DNA of 64,000 nucleotides from assembly GCF_028885415.1 (NCBI RefSeq), contig NZ_CP118527.1:4774001-4838000 (forward strand). The letters run 5' to 3'. Below are positions 18,109 through 26,326 of the stretch, one piece after another. The position numbers were made by a program, and so were the translations under genes. The notes beneath the pieces are model-generated. The model worked only from the letters and a program-made list of their open reading frames with translations, was not told the origin of the DNA and searched no databases. The DNA is from Streptomyces coeruleorubidus (lineage in GTDB: Bacteria > Actinomycetota > Actinomycetes > Streptomycetales > Streptomycetaceae). How positions within the stretch are numbered: the stretch's first letter is position 1; each line of letters opens with the position of its first letter.

Positions 18109-19055
18109 CGCGTCACCCCCTGGAAGACGGGCAGCACCAGTTCGTCGTCGTACCGCCGGAATTCCAGCCGCACCGGCATGCCGATCCGCACCTTGTCGTA
18201 CGGCACCCCCACCACGTTGCTGATGATCCGCACGCCCTCCGCGAGCTCGATCAGCCCGACCGCGTAAGGACCCGCCGCGGCGGCGGCATGATCGGATGCG
18301 GTGAAGGCCGGGAACGGCGGGTGGTGCATGACGACGTACGAGTAGACCGTGCCCTCGCCGCTCGCCTCGACGGTGTCCCACTCCAGACAGCCGCAGCTGT
18401 TGCAGCCCGGCAGCCAGGGGAAACGCAGGGTGCCGCAGCCGGTGCAGCGCTGGATCAGCAGCTCGTGGCGCGCCACGCCCTCCCAGAAGCCGGCGTTGTC
18501 GCGGTTGACGACGGGGCGCGGCCGACGCTCCTTCGGAGCGCTCAAGGCTTTCGGTCGGCGTGCGGGGGCGTATTTGAGGATGCGGAAGCGGTGGGTGCCG
18601 GCAAGTTCGCCGCCCGCCCGGACATCCGTGCGGGTGGTGACGAAGTAGCCCGTCCCGAGCTTCGTGGTCTTGCGGCCGGACACCGACTCGATCACCGAGT
18701 CGAAGGTGATCTCGTCCCCGGGGCGCAGGGGGCGGAGGTACTCCTGCTCGCAGTCGGTGGCGACGACCGCGTCGTGGCCCGACTCGTCCAGCAGGCCGAG
18801 GAGTTCTTCGTACGCCGCCGTGCGTTCCGGGCGGCGGGAGAGACCGGCCATGGTCCACGCCTGGAGCATGGTGGGGGGAGCGATGGCGTCCGGGCCGGTG
18901 TACGCCGGGTTGGTGTCGCCCATGGCCTCGCACCAGTGCCTGATCATCGGCTCGTTGACGAGGTCCCGGCCGACCCCGGTGGCGGCGGCCGGGCGGCCCT
19001 CGTAGGCCTTCAGGCGCGCCTCGAACTCGTCGTGGACCTCCGGCTCACCAGTCAC
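18105..19055 (-). CDS. MaoC-like/DUF35 OB-fold fusion (ChsH2-type)
   Basis: A 316-residue two-domain protein. The N-terminal hot-dog domain (about 1-165) has GDTNPAY, where the catalytic His is replaced by Tyr, so it is likely the non-catalytic partner. The C-terminal part (185-316) is a zinc-ribbon plus OB-fold DUF35 domain with CTGCGTLRF and CNSC. In Mycobacterium the equivalent ChsH2 pairs with ChsH1 for hydration and with Ltp2 for retro-aldol cleavage. GTG 19055 is the first gene of a three-gene overlapping operon. A palindrome just upstream (19061-19075) is a likely operator. Confidence 0.87.
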   Translation of the reverse strand: MTGEPEVHDEFEARLKAYEGRPAAATGVGRDLVNEPMIRHWCEAMGDTNPAYTGPDAIAPPTMLQAWTMAGLSRRPERTAAYEELLGLLDESGHDAVVATDCEQEYLRPLRPGDEITFDSVIESVSGRKTTKLGTGYFVTTRTDVRAGGELAGTHRFRILKYAPARRPKALSAPKERRPRPVVNRDNAGFWEGVARHELLIQRCTGCGTLRFPWLPGCNSCGCLEWDTVEASGEGTVYSYVVMHHPPFPAFTASDHAAAAAGPYAVGLIELAEGVRIISNVVGVPYDKVRIGMPVRLEFRRYDDELVLPVFQGVTR

Positions 19056-19060
19056 AGTTT

Positions 19061-19075
19061 CTGACTGTCCGTCAG
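19061..19075. promoter_or_regulatory. Palindrome upstream of the ChsH2-like operon
   Basis: CTGACTGTCCGTCAG differs from a perfect dyad by one base and is five bases before the operon start codon. A perfect version, CTGACGGTCCGTCAG, occurs at 26613-26627. Position implies repression or a leaderless-type promoter overlap. Confidence 0.5.
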
Positions 19076-19088
19076 ATCAAGTGCCTCG

Positions 19089-19257
19089 TCAAGCCCCGCT
19101 GGCGGCGGTGTTGGCGTCGCCCTGGTTGACGGCCGTGGACGCCGAGCCGTTGACCTGGGCGGTGTTGCTGGTTGGAGGCACCCTCGCCGACGGCCCGCTG
19201 CTGGGTGGTGGCCGAGTTGCCGAAGTCGTCGCCGCCGACACCGCTGCCAAGGGCCAT
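19089..19257 (-). pseudogene. Small Ala/Gly/Asn/Gln-rich protein with a probable frameshift
   Basis: ATG 19257 has GGAGGG upstream and opens MALGSGVGGDDFGNS, then ATTQQRAVGEGASNQ. Near 19175 the frame changes: the original frame turns into Arg/His-rich noise, whereas a one-base shift restores a low-complexity peptide of the same style (NTAQVNGSASTAVNQ, then GDANTAASGA and TGA at 19089). Composition on both sides of the shift matches (Ala, Asn, Gln, Ser, Thr), so I interpret it as a 55-residue gene carrying a 1-nt insertion, or a sequencing error. Function unknown. Confidence 0.5.
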
Positions 19258-19309
19258 GTTGTTGTCGCCCTCCGCCCCCGGCGCGTCGCACCCGCTCCCT
19301 CTTTCCTTT

Positions 19310-19327
19310 TTCGAACGTACGTACGAA
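19310..19327. promoter_or_regulatory. Palindrome upstream of the Prim-Pol-like gene
   Basis: TTCGAACGTACGTACGAA is an 18-bp dyad with one mismatched pair, ten bases before ATG 19337. Likely an operator or core of a repressed promoter. Confidence 0.45.
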
Positions 19328-19336
19328 ACTAGGAGC

Positions 19337-20203
19337 ATGGCCACCACCGACCGGCAGGCCACGACGCTGGCCCTCGCACACGCCCTGTCAGCCGCCGAAC
19401 GCGGACTGGCCGTCATCCCCCTGTCCCGCACCAAGCTCCCCGCGCTGCGCTCCCCGCACCGCGACGACCCCGCCCCCTCCCCCTGCCACGGCGAGTGCGG
19501 CCGGCTCGGCCACGGGGTCTACGACGCCTCCAGCGACCCGGCCCGCATCCGCGAACTGTTCGCCGCGGCGCCCTGGGCGACCGGTTACGGCATCGCCTGC
19601 GGCCTGCCCCCGCACCATCTGATCGGCATCGACCTGGACGTGAAGACCGGCACGGACTCCTCTGCCGCCCTGCGCGAGCTGGCGCTGCGGCACCTGTTCA
19701 CCATCCCGCCGACGGTGGTCGTCGTGACCCCGTCCGGCGGCCGTCACCTGTGGCTGAGCGGCCCGGCCGACGTGGTCGTCCCCAACTCGGCGGGCCGCCT
19801 CGCCCCCGGCATCGACATCCGGGGCGCCGGCGGCTACCTCGTCGGCCCCGGCTCCCGCACCGGCCAGGGCGTCTACGCCGCGGCCCCGGGAACCGCCCAG
19901 CTGGCCCCCGCCCCCTGCCCGCGCTCCCTGCTGCGCCTGCTCCTCCCGCCGCCCCGCGCCCACCACCCCACACCCCCGGCGACCGGCGGCCACGGCCAGG
20001 GCCTGGTGCAGTTCGTCCTCGCCGCGCACGAGGGCCAGCGCAACACCCGGCTGTTCTGGGCGGCCTGCCGGGCCTACGAGGACGGCATCGGCCCCGCGCT
20101 CGTGGACGCCCTGGTCGAGGCCGCACTCAACACCGGCCTGTCCGAGCGCGAGGCCCGGGCGACGATCGCGTCGGCGGCACGGATGACGGGGCACCGGCCG
20201 TGA
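19337..20203 (+). CDS. Bifunctional DNA primase/polymerase (Prim-Pol) domain protein
   Basis: A 288-residue protein with an archaeo-eukaryotic primase-like domain: acidic motif IGIDLDVKTG, later GGRHLWL (the His motif), and GIDIRGAGGYLVGPGS. These match motifs of chromosomal and plasmid Prim-Pol proteins in actinomycetes. The C-terminal 60 residues are helical with a typical GxxxxT..R end. The ATG at 19337 is preceded by AGGAG with only one intervening base, so translation might be leaderless or inefficient. Followed by an unknown 154-residue gene in the same direction. A role in replication of a mobile element or in repair is possible; no helicase is attached. Confidence 0.82.
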   Translation: MATTDRQATTLALAHALSAAERGLAVIPLSRTKLPALRSPHRDDPAPSPCHGECGRLGHGVYDASSDPARIRELFAAAPWATGYGIACGLPPHHLIGIDLDVKTGTDSSAALRELALRHLFTIPPTVVVVTPSGGRHLWLSGPADVVVPNSAGRLAPGIDIRGAGGYLVGPGSRTGQGVYAAAPGTAQLAPAPCPRSLLRLLLPPPRAHHPTPPATGGHGQGLVQFVLAAHEGQRNTRLFWAACRAYEDGIGPALVDALVEAALNTGLSEREARATIASAARMTGHRP

Positions 20204-20237
20204 GCGGCACCCCGTCCATGAGCACCGAAAGACCTCC

Positions 20238-20702
20238 ATGCAACAGCACGTCAAATCGCCGGCCCTGGCGCTCGCCCGCCTCGTCCTGGCCTCCGGCCGC
20301 TCGGTGGATCTCGCCGAGCTGCGGTTCACGTCGACGTACGGCGACCTGCTGGAGGGCTATCCCTGCAAGCCGGTGAACGACCTGCGGATCCGAGGGCTGC
20401 TGCGCGCCGCCGAGCGGGCCCGCCCCGGCACGCCGGTGCACCTGGTCCCGCCGCCGCGCACATACCCCGACCAGTACGCCGGCGGCCTCGGGCCCGTCGA
20501 GGTCCTGCCCGCCGTGGCCTGCGTCGGCACGTTCCACTCCACGGCTCTCGATCCGGCCCGCGACCCGGTCGCGTACCGCTCCCGTCTCACCGTTGTCTGG
20601 TTCCAGGCCACGCCTCGCCTGCCGTCGGGCTGCGACGCCGAGCCCGCGCTGCGGGACCTGGACTGGACGGGACTGGCCCGGGACGCCCGGGCGCTTGCGT
20701 AG
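20238..20702 (+). CDS. Hypothetical protein downstream of Prim-Pol gene
   Basis: A 154-residue soluble protein (MQQHVKSPALALARL) not assigned to a family. It is organised as an N-terminal alpha-helical part with a conserved-looking GDLLEGYPCKPVNDLRIRGLL, a proline-rich middle (VHLVPPPRTYPDQY) and a beta-rich end (YRSRLTVVWFQATPRLPSG). The start codon ATG 20238 has no clear RBS. The 34-base gap from the Prim-Pol gene suggests co-transcription, which is the only hint to its job. Confidence 0.65.
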   Translation: MQQHVKSPALALARLVLASGRSVDLAELRFTSTYGDLLEGYPCKPVNDLRIRGLLRAAERARPGTPVHLVPPPRTYPDQYAGGLGPVEVLPAVACVGTFHSTALDPARDPVAYRSRLTVVWFQATPRLPSGCDAEPALRDLDWTGLARDARALA

Positions 20703-20711
20703 GGTCGTACG

Positions 20712-21236
20712 ATGAACGTTTCCCGCACTCAACTGCTGCGCTGGCAGCTCGAGTTGACCTGGTCGTTGTTCGAGTACCACCTGGAGCGGCTGGAGCCGGA
20801 GGACTTCCTCTGGGAGCCCGCGCCGCTCTGCTGGACGATGCGCCCGGGCCCCGACGGCACCTGGGTACCGGACTGGGCGGAGACCGAGCCCGACCCCGTT
20901 CCCGTCCCCACCGTCGCCTGGGTGAGCTGGCACATCGGCTGGTGGTGGAGCGTGGCCCTCGACCACGCCCAGGGCCGCCCGCCCCGCGACCGCACGGACG
21001 TCGTATGGCCCGGCGAGGGCACACCGACCATCGAGTGGCTGCGCGGCCTGCGCACGCAGTGGCTGGCCGTGCTGGACGGTCTCACGGACTCCGACCTGGA
21101 GGCCACGGCACCGTTCCCCTGGCCGAACGACCCCCAGTACACCGTCGCGCACATGGCGGCCTGGGTGAACGCGGAACTGATGAAGAACGTGACCGAGATC
21201 GGCCAACTGCGAATGCTGCGCGCGGCGTCGGCCTGA
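20712..21236 (+). CDS. DinB-family protein (thiol-dependent enzyme fold)
   Basis: A 174-residue DinB/YfiT-like four-helix protein. Metal-ligand histidines occur in VSWHIGWWWSVALDH and in YTVAHMAAWVNAEL, with the N-terminal WSLFEYHLERLEPEDFLWEP typical of the family. In actinobacteria such proteins are often mycothiol-dependent S-transferases or isomerases; the substrate is not predictable. It starts 9 bases after the preceding gene, so it probably belongs to the same transcript. Confidence 0.83.
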   Translation: MNVSRTQLLRWQLELTWSLFEYHLERLEPEDFLWEPAPLCWTMRPGPDGTWVPDWAETEPDPVPVPTVAWVSWHIGWWWSVALDHAQGRPPRDRTDVVWPGEGTPTIEWLRGLRTQWLAVLDGLTDSDLEATAPFPWPNDPQYTVAHMAAWVNAELMKNVTEIGQLRMLRAASA

Positions 21237-21278
21237 GCAGGCCCGCGATGCCGCTGTAGGTCCTACGTCTGAAACACC

Positions 21279-21405
21279 CCGTGCCGCTGCTCTGCTCGTC
21301 GCGCTCGTCACGCCGTTCTCCCAGGGCGCCTCTGCGCTCGCCGGGATGGCCCAGCCGTTCTACAACGCGTTCGGCCAGGCCGTGTCACCGGGTCCGAGGG
21401 CCTAG
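21279..21405 (+). pseudogene. Possible gene remnant
   Basis: An open stretch ends at TAG 21403-21405 and reads AALLVALVTPFSQGASALAG, then MAQPFYNAFGQAVSPG. The sequence looks protein-like (hydrophobic then small/polar) and has codon third positions rich in G/C, but no start codon or RBS is present and homology is not recognised. It may be the 3' end of a degraded membrane-protein gene. Confidence 0.25.
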
Positions 21406-21445
21406 CCGAGCGGCGCGGCCGGGCGGTGCGTGACATCGTGGTGGC

Positions 21446-22033
21446 ATGAACATCGACGTTCGGCCGGCCACGGTCTTCGAGGACGTCCGTGCGGTGCTGG
21501 GGCCCAAGTCGCCCGGTGCGAACGTCTGCTGGTGCCTGAGCTACCGGATCCCCTCCAAGCTCAACAACGAACTGCGCGGCCCGGCCCGAGGCGAGTACGT
21601 CGCCGAGCTGTGCCGCGCGGATCCGCCCCCCGGCGTGCTCGCCTACGACGGCGACGAACCGGTCGGCTGGGCCGCCGTCGCCCCGCGCGCGGACACCTCC
21701 TTCGCCCGCAACCGCAAGATCCCTCACGTCGACGACCTGCCCGTCTGGTCGCTGTGGTGCGTCCGGGTACGCCCCGGTCACCGGAAGCAGGGCATCTCGC
21801 ACGCTCTCATCGCCGGCGCGGTCGAGTTCGCCCGCGCCCACGGCGCACCGGCGGTCGAGGCGTACCCCCTCGACAACGGCGACGCCAAGGTCGACCTGAC
21901 GATGGCGTACCCCGGGCTCCGGAAGAACTTCGAACGCGCCGGCTTCGGCTACGCGGCGGACACCACCTCGGTGCTGGCCGGCCATCCCCGAATCCTGATG
22001 CGGCTCGACCTGCGAGGCCACGGGCGCACGTAA
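21446..22033 (+). CDS. GNAT-family N-acetyltransferase
   Basis: A 195-residue GNAT protein. The acetyl-CoA-binding region is LWCVRVRPGHRKQGISHALI (motif A with R-x-x-G-I), followed by VEAYPLDNG and the C-terminal NFERAGFGYAADTTSV typical of GNATs. The early CWCLSYR segment marks the YitI/DUF-like subgroup with a Cys-Trp-Cys pair. Start ATG 21446. Substrate unknown. It converges with the nSTAND gene, the two ends separated by a conserved RNA element. Confidence 0.86.
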   Translation: MNIDVRPATVFEDVRAVLGPKSPGANVCWCLSYRIPSKLNNELRGPARGEYVAELCRADPPPGVLAYDGDEPVGWAAVAPRADTSFARNRKIPHVDDLPVWSLWCVRVRPGHRKQGISHALIAGAVEFARAHGAPAVEAYPLDNGDAKVDLTMAYPGLRKNFERAGFGYAADTTSVLAGHPRILMRLDLRGHGRT

Positions 22034-22094
22034 AGGCCCGACCGCTGGCGACGGGGGATGCACCAGCGGTCGGGCTATGGCCAAGGGTAACAAG
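22030..22094 (-). ncRNA. Structured RNA element, copy A (unknown class)
   Basis: On the minus strand CTTGTTACC (22094-22086) is followed by a perfect 13-bp hairpin, GCCCGACCGCTGG / CCAGCGGTCGGGC, closing a 14-nt loop TGCATCCCCCGTCG, then a U-rich tail (CCTTTA). A second copy at 39349-39412 has the identical loop and CTTGTTACC box. The stem there differs by compensatory pairs. It lies downstream of the nSTAND gene and opposite the end of the GNAT gene. The hairpin could terminate transcription, but the conserved loop implies more. Confidence 0.65.
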
Positions 22095-22195
22095 CGCTTG
22101 CCCATGGAAGTCGACTGTTCGTCAGCAAAGCCGGGGTTGTGACTCGTATCACTCAACTGCCTTGGTTGCGGGGCCTGTTGTGCGGTCGGGCACCG

Positions 22196-25100
22196 TCAGG
22201 GCTCGCACGGCGGGTCGTAGGACAGCCGGGGCAGGTACTCGCGCCAGGTCTCCGGCGTCAGCACGCCCCGGGTCATCGTGCAGACGCGGTGTGCGGCCTC
22301 GTCGACGTCCAGGTTCCAGAGCCGGATGGTGTCGGTGCCGCTCGACACCCCCAGCATGTGGCTGTTCGGGCTGAACGCCAGGAAGGTGCCGCTCTTGGCG
22401 TTGGGGCTCATCGACTGGCCGATCGGGCCGGCCTTGGAGGGGTCGGAGACGTTCCAGAGCCGGACGGTGCTGTCGTTGCCGCCACTGGCCAGGGTGCGGC
22501 CGTTCCGGCTGAAGGTCAGTGACACGACCGCCTCGGTGTGGCCGGTGAGGCTCCTGCGCTGCGAGGCCTTGGAGGGGCCCTCGATGTCCCAGAGCCGGAC
22601 CGAGTTGTCGTCGCCGCCGCTGGCCAGCGTGTGTCCGTCGGGGCTGTAGGCGAGGACGTTGACGGCTCCGAGATGGCCCTTGAGAGGGGCGCCGCGCAGC
22701 ACGGGACGTCCGGGGTCCGTCGCGTTCCACAGCCTGATGGTGCCGTCGGCGCTGCCGCTGGCGAGCGTATGGCCGTCCGGGCTGAAGACGAGGGAGTTGA
22801 CGTACCCCTTGTGACCGGTGAGGGGCGCGCCGATCGGACGGGGGCGGGACGGGTCGCCGACGTCCCACAGCCGGATGGTGCGGTCGTCGTAGGCGGTCGC
22901 CAGGAGGCGCCCGTCCGGGCTGAAGGCCAGCGGGTCGGCGAACCGGATGCGCAGGGGGACGGGCGACCCGTGGGGGACGGGGCGGTCCGGGTCCCCGACG
23001 TTCCACAGCTGCACGGCCCGGTTTCCCGTCACCACCGCGAGGGTGCGGCCGTTCCTGGAGAACTCCAGGGAGCGTACGCCGCCCTTCGGCCGGAACGGCT
23101 CGCCCATCGGCACCGGCCTGCCGGGCTTGCGCACGTCCCACAGCCGGACCCGTCCGTCGAGCGCCGCCGTCGCGAGCACCCGCCCGTCCGGCCGGAACAC
23201 TCCGGTCCGGCCGATCATGTCCGCCGTCGGCAGCGACCACAGCCGGACCTTGTTGTCGCCCGTCCCGGTGGCGAGGGTGCGCCCGTCGGGGCTGAAGCCG
23301 AGCGCGTACATCTCGCCGCTGCTGCCCGCCAGGGGCCCGCCGACCTGCGACGGATACGCCGGGTCACTGACCTTCCACAGACTCGCCGTGCTGTCCGCGC
23401 TGGCGGCGGCGAGCATGTTGCCGTCGGGGCTGAAGGCCACGGACCACACCGCCCCCGTGTGGCCGGTGAGCGGCGCTCCGATCGCTGCCGCGCGGCGCCG
23501 GTCGGTCATGTTCCAGAGCCGGACGGTGTCGTCCGCGCTGCCGCTGGCGAGCGTACGGCCGTCGGGGCTGAAGGCCACGGAGTGCACCGTGTCGGTGTGG
23601 CCGGTCAGCGGCTCCCCGACCGGCTCCGGACGCCGGGGCTGCGTCACGTCCCACAGCCGGATCGTGCCGTCGTCACCACCGGCCGCCAGTGTCCGGCCGT
23701 CCGGGCTGAACGCCACCGAGCGCACGGCGGCCTTGTGCCCGGTGAGCGGCTTGCCCAGGGCCTTCGGACGCTTCGGGTCGGCCACGTCCCACAGCCGTAC
23801 GGTGTGGTCGTCGCCGACCGAGGCCAGCGTGCGGCCGTCCGGGCTGAAGGCGATCAGGTAGATCGTGCCGTCATGGCCGGTCAACGGCCGGGCGAGCGGC
23901 TGCGGGTGGGCGGGGTCCGTGACGTCCCACAGCCGGATCGTGCCGTCGTCGGCGGCGCTGGCCAGGGTGCGGCCGTCCGGGCTGAAGACCGCGCTGCTCA
24001 CCCAGCTGGTGTGGCCGGTGAGCGGCTTGCCCAGGGGCTTCGGGCGCTTGGGGTCGGCCACGTTCCACAGCCGTACGGTCCGGTCGTAGCTGGCGGTGGC
24101 CAGCGTCCGGCCGTCCGGGCTGAACGTCGTGAGGTAGACGGCGCCGGTGTGCCCGACCAGCGGCGTGGCCAGCGGGGCGTTCACGATGGAGATCAGGCGG
24201 CTGTTCGCGCCCTTGTCGTCCGGCCGCAGCCGGTGTGCCACCAGGTCGAGCTGCGCCGACAGCGACGGATCCGTGTACTGGACGCGATCGGCCTGGGCGA
24301 GCACCTGCTCGAACACGGCTTCGTCCCGCTGCTGCCAGGCGACGACGGCCGCTCCGACGGCAAGCACCGCCAGCACGACCAGGGCCGCCACCGCGCTCCG
24401 GCTGATCCAGATGATGCGCCTGCGCAGCCTGACCGAGGCGGCCAGGAACTCCACCGCGCTCCGGGTCAGGAACGTGTCCCCGGTGGATTTCGCCCACCCG
24501 TGGGCCTGTTCCAGACGGGAGCCCCGGTAGAGCAGTGAGGTGTCGCGGTCGGACTCCTCCCAGGCCCGGCCGTCCTCCTCCAGGCGCTGGCGCAGCAGGT
24601 TGCCCTGCCGGTCCTCGTCGATCCAGTCGCGCAGCCGCGGCCAGGCGTGCAGCAGCGCCTCGTGGGTGATCTCCACGGTCTCCGCGTCGAGCGTCACCAG
24701 CCGGGCGCGGACCAGCGCCTCCAGGGACTCCTCGGTCTTGCCGGGGTCGGTCGACTCGTCCGCCAACTGGCGCCGGGTGCCCCTTCTGCGCGTGGCCTGG
24801 GTGTCCTCGCCCAGCCGGACCAGCCGGAGCAGGAGCAGCCGGGCCGCCGTGCGCGCCGCCGGGTCGAGTCCGGACCAGGCGCGCTCGGCGGTCGCCGCGA
24901 CCGCGCCCTGGATGCCGCCGGCCGCCCGGTAGCCGGCGAGCGTCAGCCGGCCCGCCTTCCTGCGCTGCCAGGTGGCCAGCAGGGCGTGCGAGAGGAGCGG
25001 CAGCACTCCCGCGTCGTGCGCCCCGCGCGGGCTGTCGGCGCTCACCTCCCGGACGATCAGCTCCGCCAGGCCCGGCTCCAGCTCCAGGCCGACGGCCTTG

Positions 25101-26326
25101 GCCGGGCCCGTCACCGCCTCGCGCAGCTCCGCGGTGGTCAGGGGACCGAGCACCATGTGCCGGTGCTGGAGCGCGTCGGCCAGTTCGGGATACCGGAGGC
25201 ACCGCTCGTAGAAGTCGGCCCGTATGCCCAGCACCACGACCGCCGGGGCCGGGTCGCCGTCGCCCGGCGAACAGGCGGCGTGCAGCACCTCGACGAACGC
25301 ACGCCGCTCCGCCTCGTCGGGGCAGAGGGTGAACGTCTCCTCGAACTGGTCCACGATGACGACCGGCCGCGCGCCGGCCGGCGCCTGGCGCCGCGCCCAG
25401 GCGGCGACGGCGGCACGGATGTCACGGACGTCACGGCCCCTTTGGACGGGTGGGTCCACCGTGGTGCTTCGGACGGGTGGGTCCACCGTGGTGCTTCGGA
25501 CACGCGGGTCCGCCGTGGTGGCGACGACGGGGTCCTCGCCGGTGGGTTCGTCGGCCGCGATCACGGCCGAGACGACCGGGCCCAGTTCGGGGATGCACCG
25601 GGTCAGCTCCGCCAGCGGATCACCGCCGGGCACGAGCTGTACGACCTCCGTGGCCCGGCCGTCCCCACCGCCGTCGTCACCGCGGTCGCCGTCCTCGCCG
25701 TCGTCGTCCAGCGCGCCGTCCCGCAGTGCGGGCACCAGCCCGGCGTTCAGCAGCGAGGACTTCCCCGCCCCCGACGCACCCACGAGCATGACCAGGCCGC
25801 CCGTCTCCGCCACGGCCCGGAGCTGGGCGACGAGCGCGTCCGTGCTCCGCTCGCGGCCGAAGAACCACCGGGCGTCCTCCCTGCGGTAGGAGGCCAGCCC
25901 CCGGTACGGGCACACCCCGCCGGGCGCCGGCGGGCCCTCGGCGGCGGACCGCTCCTGCTCCGCGGACGCCGCGCCGCGCTCGCCGACCGGGTCGGCCACC
26001 GCGGCTTCCCACAGCCGCTGCCACTGGCCGAGGTCGTACAGGCCCGGGGACACCGGCGTGGGTCGCGCCCGCCGCGCCTCGGGGATCAGCACGTGCAGCA
26101 CCGCCGCGAGGGCGGTGAACTGAGCGGGTACATTCCGTGCCCGGCGCCAGTCGCTGATGCGCTGCGCGGACACCCGGACGGGACGCCCGCGTTCGTCGAC
26201 CCGCTGGAGCCGGACGACCGCTTCGGACACCCGTTTGAGTGGAGGGTCCCCGGCTTCCTTGTACAGCAGTGCGAGGCGCTCCGCGAAAGCGGTGCGTGCC
26301 CCGGAGTCGGAACCCAAGGTCTCCAC
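22196..26326 (-). CDS. nSTAND NTPase with N-terminal HTH and 14 WD40 repeats
   Basis: A 1376-residue protein. Residues 1-90 form a helix-turn-helix-like domain (SAQRISDWRRARNVPAQF). A novel-STAND ATPase follows from about residue 140 (PYRGLASYRREDARWFFGRE), with Walker A LVGASGAGKSS and Walker B PVVIVDQFEE. A transmembrane helix lies near 645-665 (AVAALVVLAVLAVGAAVVAW). About 14 WD40 repeats follow (LTGHxxxVxSxxFSPDGRTLASxxxDxTVRLW), enough for two seven-bladed propellers. Such proteins act as signal-dependent scaffolds or in conflict systems. The membrane helix places the propellers outside or the ATPase inside. GTG 26326 has its AGGA too close, so the true start may be slightly different. 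A 27-bp tandem repeat lies inside the ATPase domain. Confidence 0.9.
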   Translation of the reverse strand: METLGSDSGARTAFAERLALLYKEAGDPPLKRVSEAVVRLQRVDERGRPVRVSAQRISDWRRARNVPAQFTALAAVLHVLIPEARRARPTPVSPGLYDLGQWQRLWEAAVADPVGERGAASAEQERSAAEGPPAPGGVCPYRGLASYRREDARWFFGRERSTDALVAQLRAVAETGGLVMLVGASGAGKSSLLNAGLVPALRDGALDDDGEDGDRGDDGGGDGRATEVVQLVPGGDPLAELTRCIPELGPVVSAVIAADEPTGEDPVVATTADPRVRSTTVDPPVRSTTVDPPVQRGRDVRDIRAAVAAWARRQAPAGARPVVIVDQFEETFTLCPDEAERRAFVEVLHAACSPGDGDPAPAVVVLGIRADFYERCLRYPELADALQHRHMVLGPLTTAELREAVTGPAKAVGLELEPGLAELIVREVSADSPRGAHDAGVLPLLSHALLATWQRRKAGRLTLAGYRAAGGIQGAVAATAERAWSGLDPAARTAARLLLLRLVRLGEDTQATRRRGTRRQLADESTDPGKTEESLEALVRARLVTLDAETVEITHEALLHAWPRLRDWIDEDRQGNLLRQRLEEDGRAWEESDRDTSLLYRGSRLEQAHGWAKSTGDTFLTRSAVEFLAASVRLRRRIIWISRSAVAALVVLAVLAVGAAVVAWQQRDEAVFEQVLAQADRVQYTDPSLSAQLDLVAHRLRPDDKGANSRLISIVNAPLATPLVGHTGAVYLTTFSPDGRTLATASYDRTVRLWNVADPKRPKPLGKPLTGHTSWVSSAVFSPDGRTLASAADDGTIRLWDVTDPAHPQPLARPLTGHDGTIYLIAFSPDGRTLASVGDDHTVRLWDVADPKRPKALGKPLTGHKAAVRSVAFSPDGRTLAAGGDDGTIRLWDVTQPRRPEPVGEPLTGHTDTVHSVAFSPDGRTLASGSADDTVRLWNMTDRRRAAAIGAPLTGHTGAVWSVAFSPDGNMLAAASADSTASLWKVSDPAYPSQVGGPLAGSSGEMYALGFSPDGRTLATGTGDNKVRLWSLPTADMIGRTGVFRPDGRVLATAALDGRVRLWDVRKPGRPVPMGEPFRPKGGVRSLEFSRNGRTLAVVTGNRAVQLWNVGDPDRPVPHGSPVPLRIRFADPLAFSPDGRLLATAYDDRTIRLWDVGDPSRPRPIGAPLTGHKGYVNSLVFSPDGHTLASGSADGTIRLWNATDPGRPVLRGAPLKGHLGAVNVLAYSPDGHTLASGGDDNSVRLWDIEGPSKASQRRSLTGHTEAVVSLTFSRNGRTLASGGNDSTVRLWNVSDPSKAGPIGQSMSPNAKSGTFLAFSPNSHMLGVSSGTDTIRLWNLDVDEAAHRVCTMTRGVLTPETWREYLPRLSYDPPCEP
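25446..25526 (-). repeat. 27-bp tandem repeat (2 exact + 1 divergent) in the nSTAND gene
   Basis: Two identical 27-bp units (25446-25472, 25473-25499) and a third diverged one (25500-25526). They encode RSTTVDPPV units inserted between the Walker A and Walker B segments of the ATPase domain, in frame. Confidence 0.85.
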
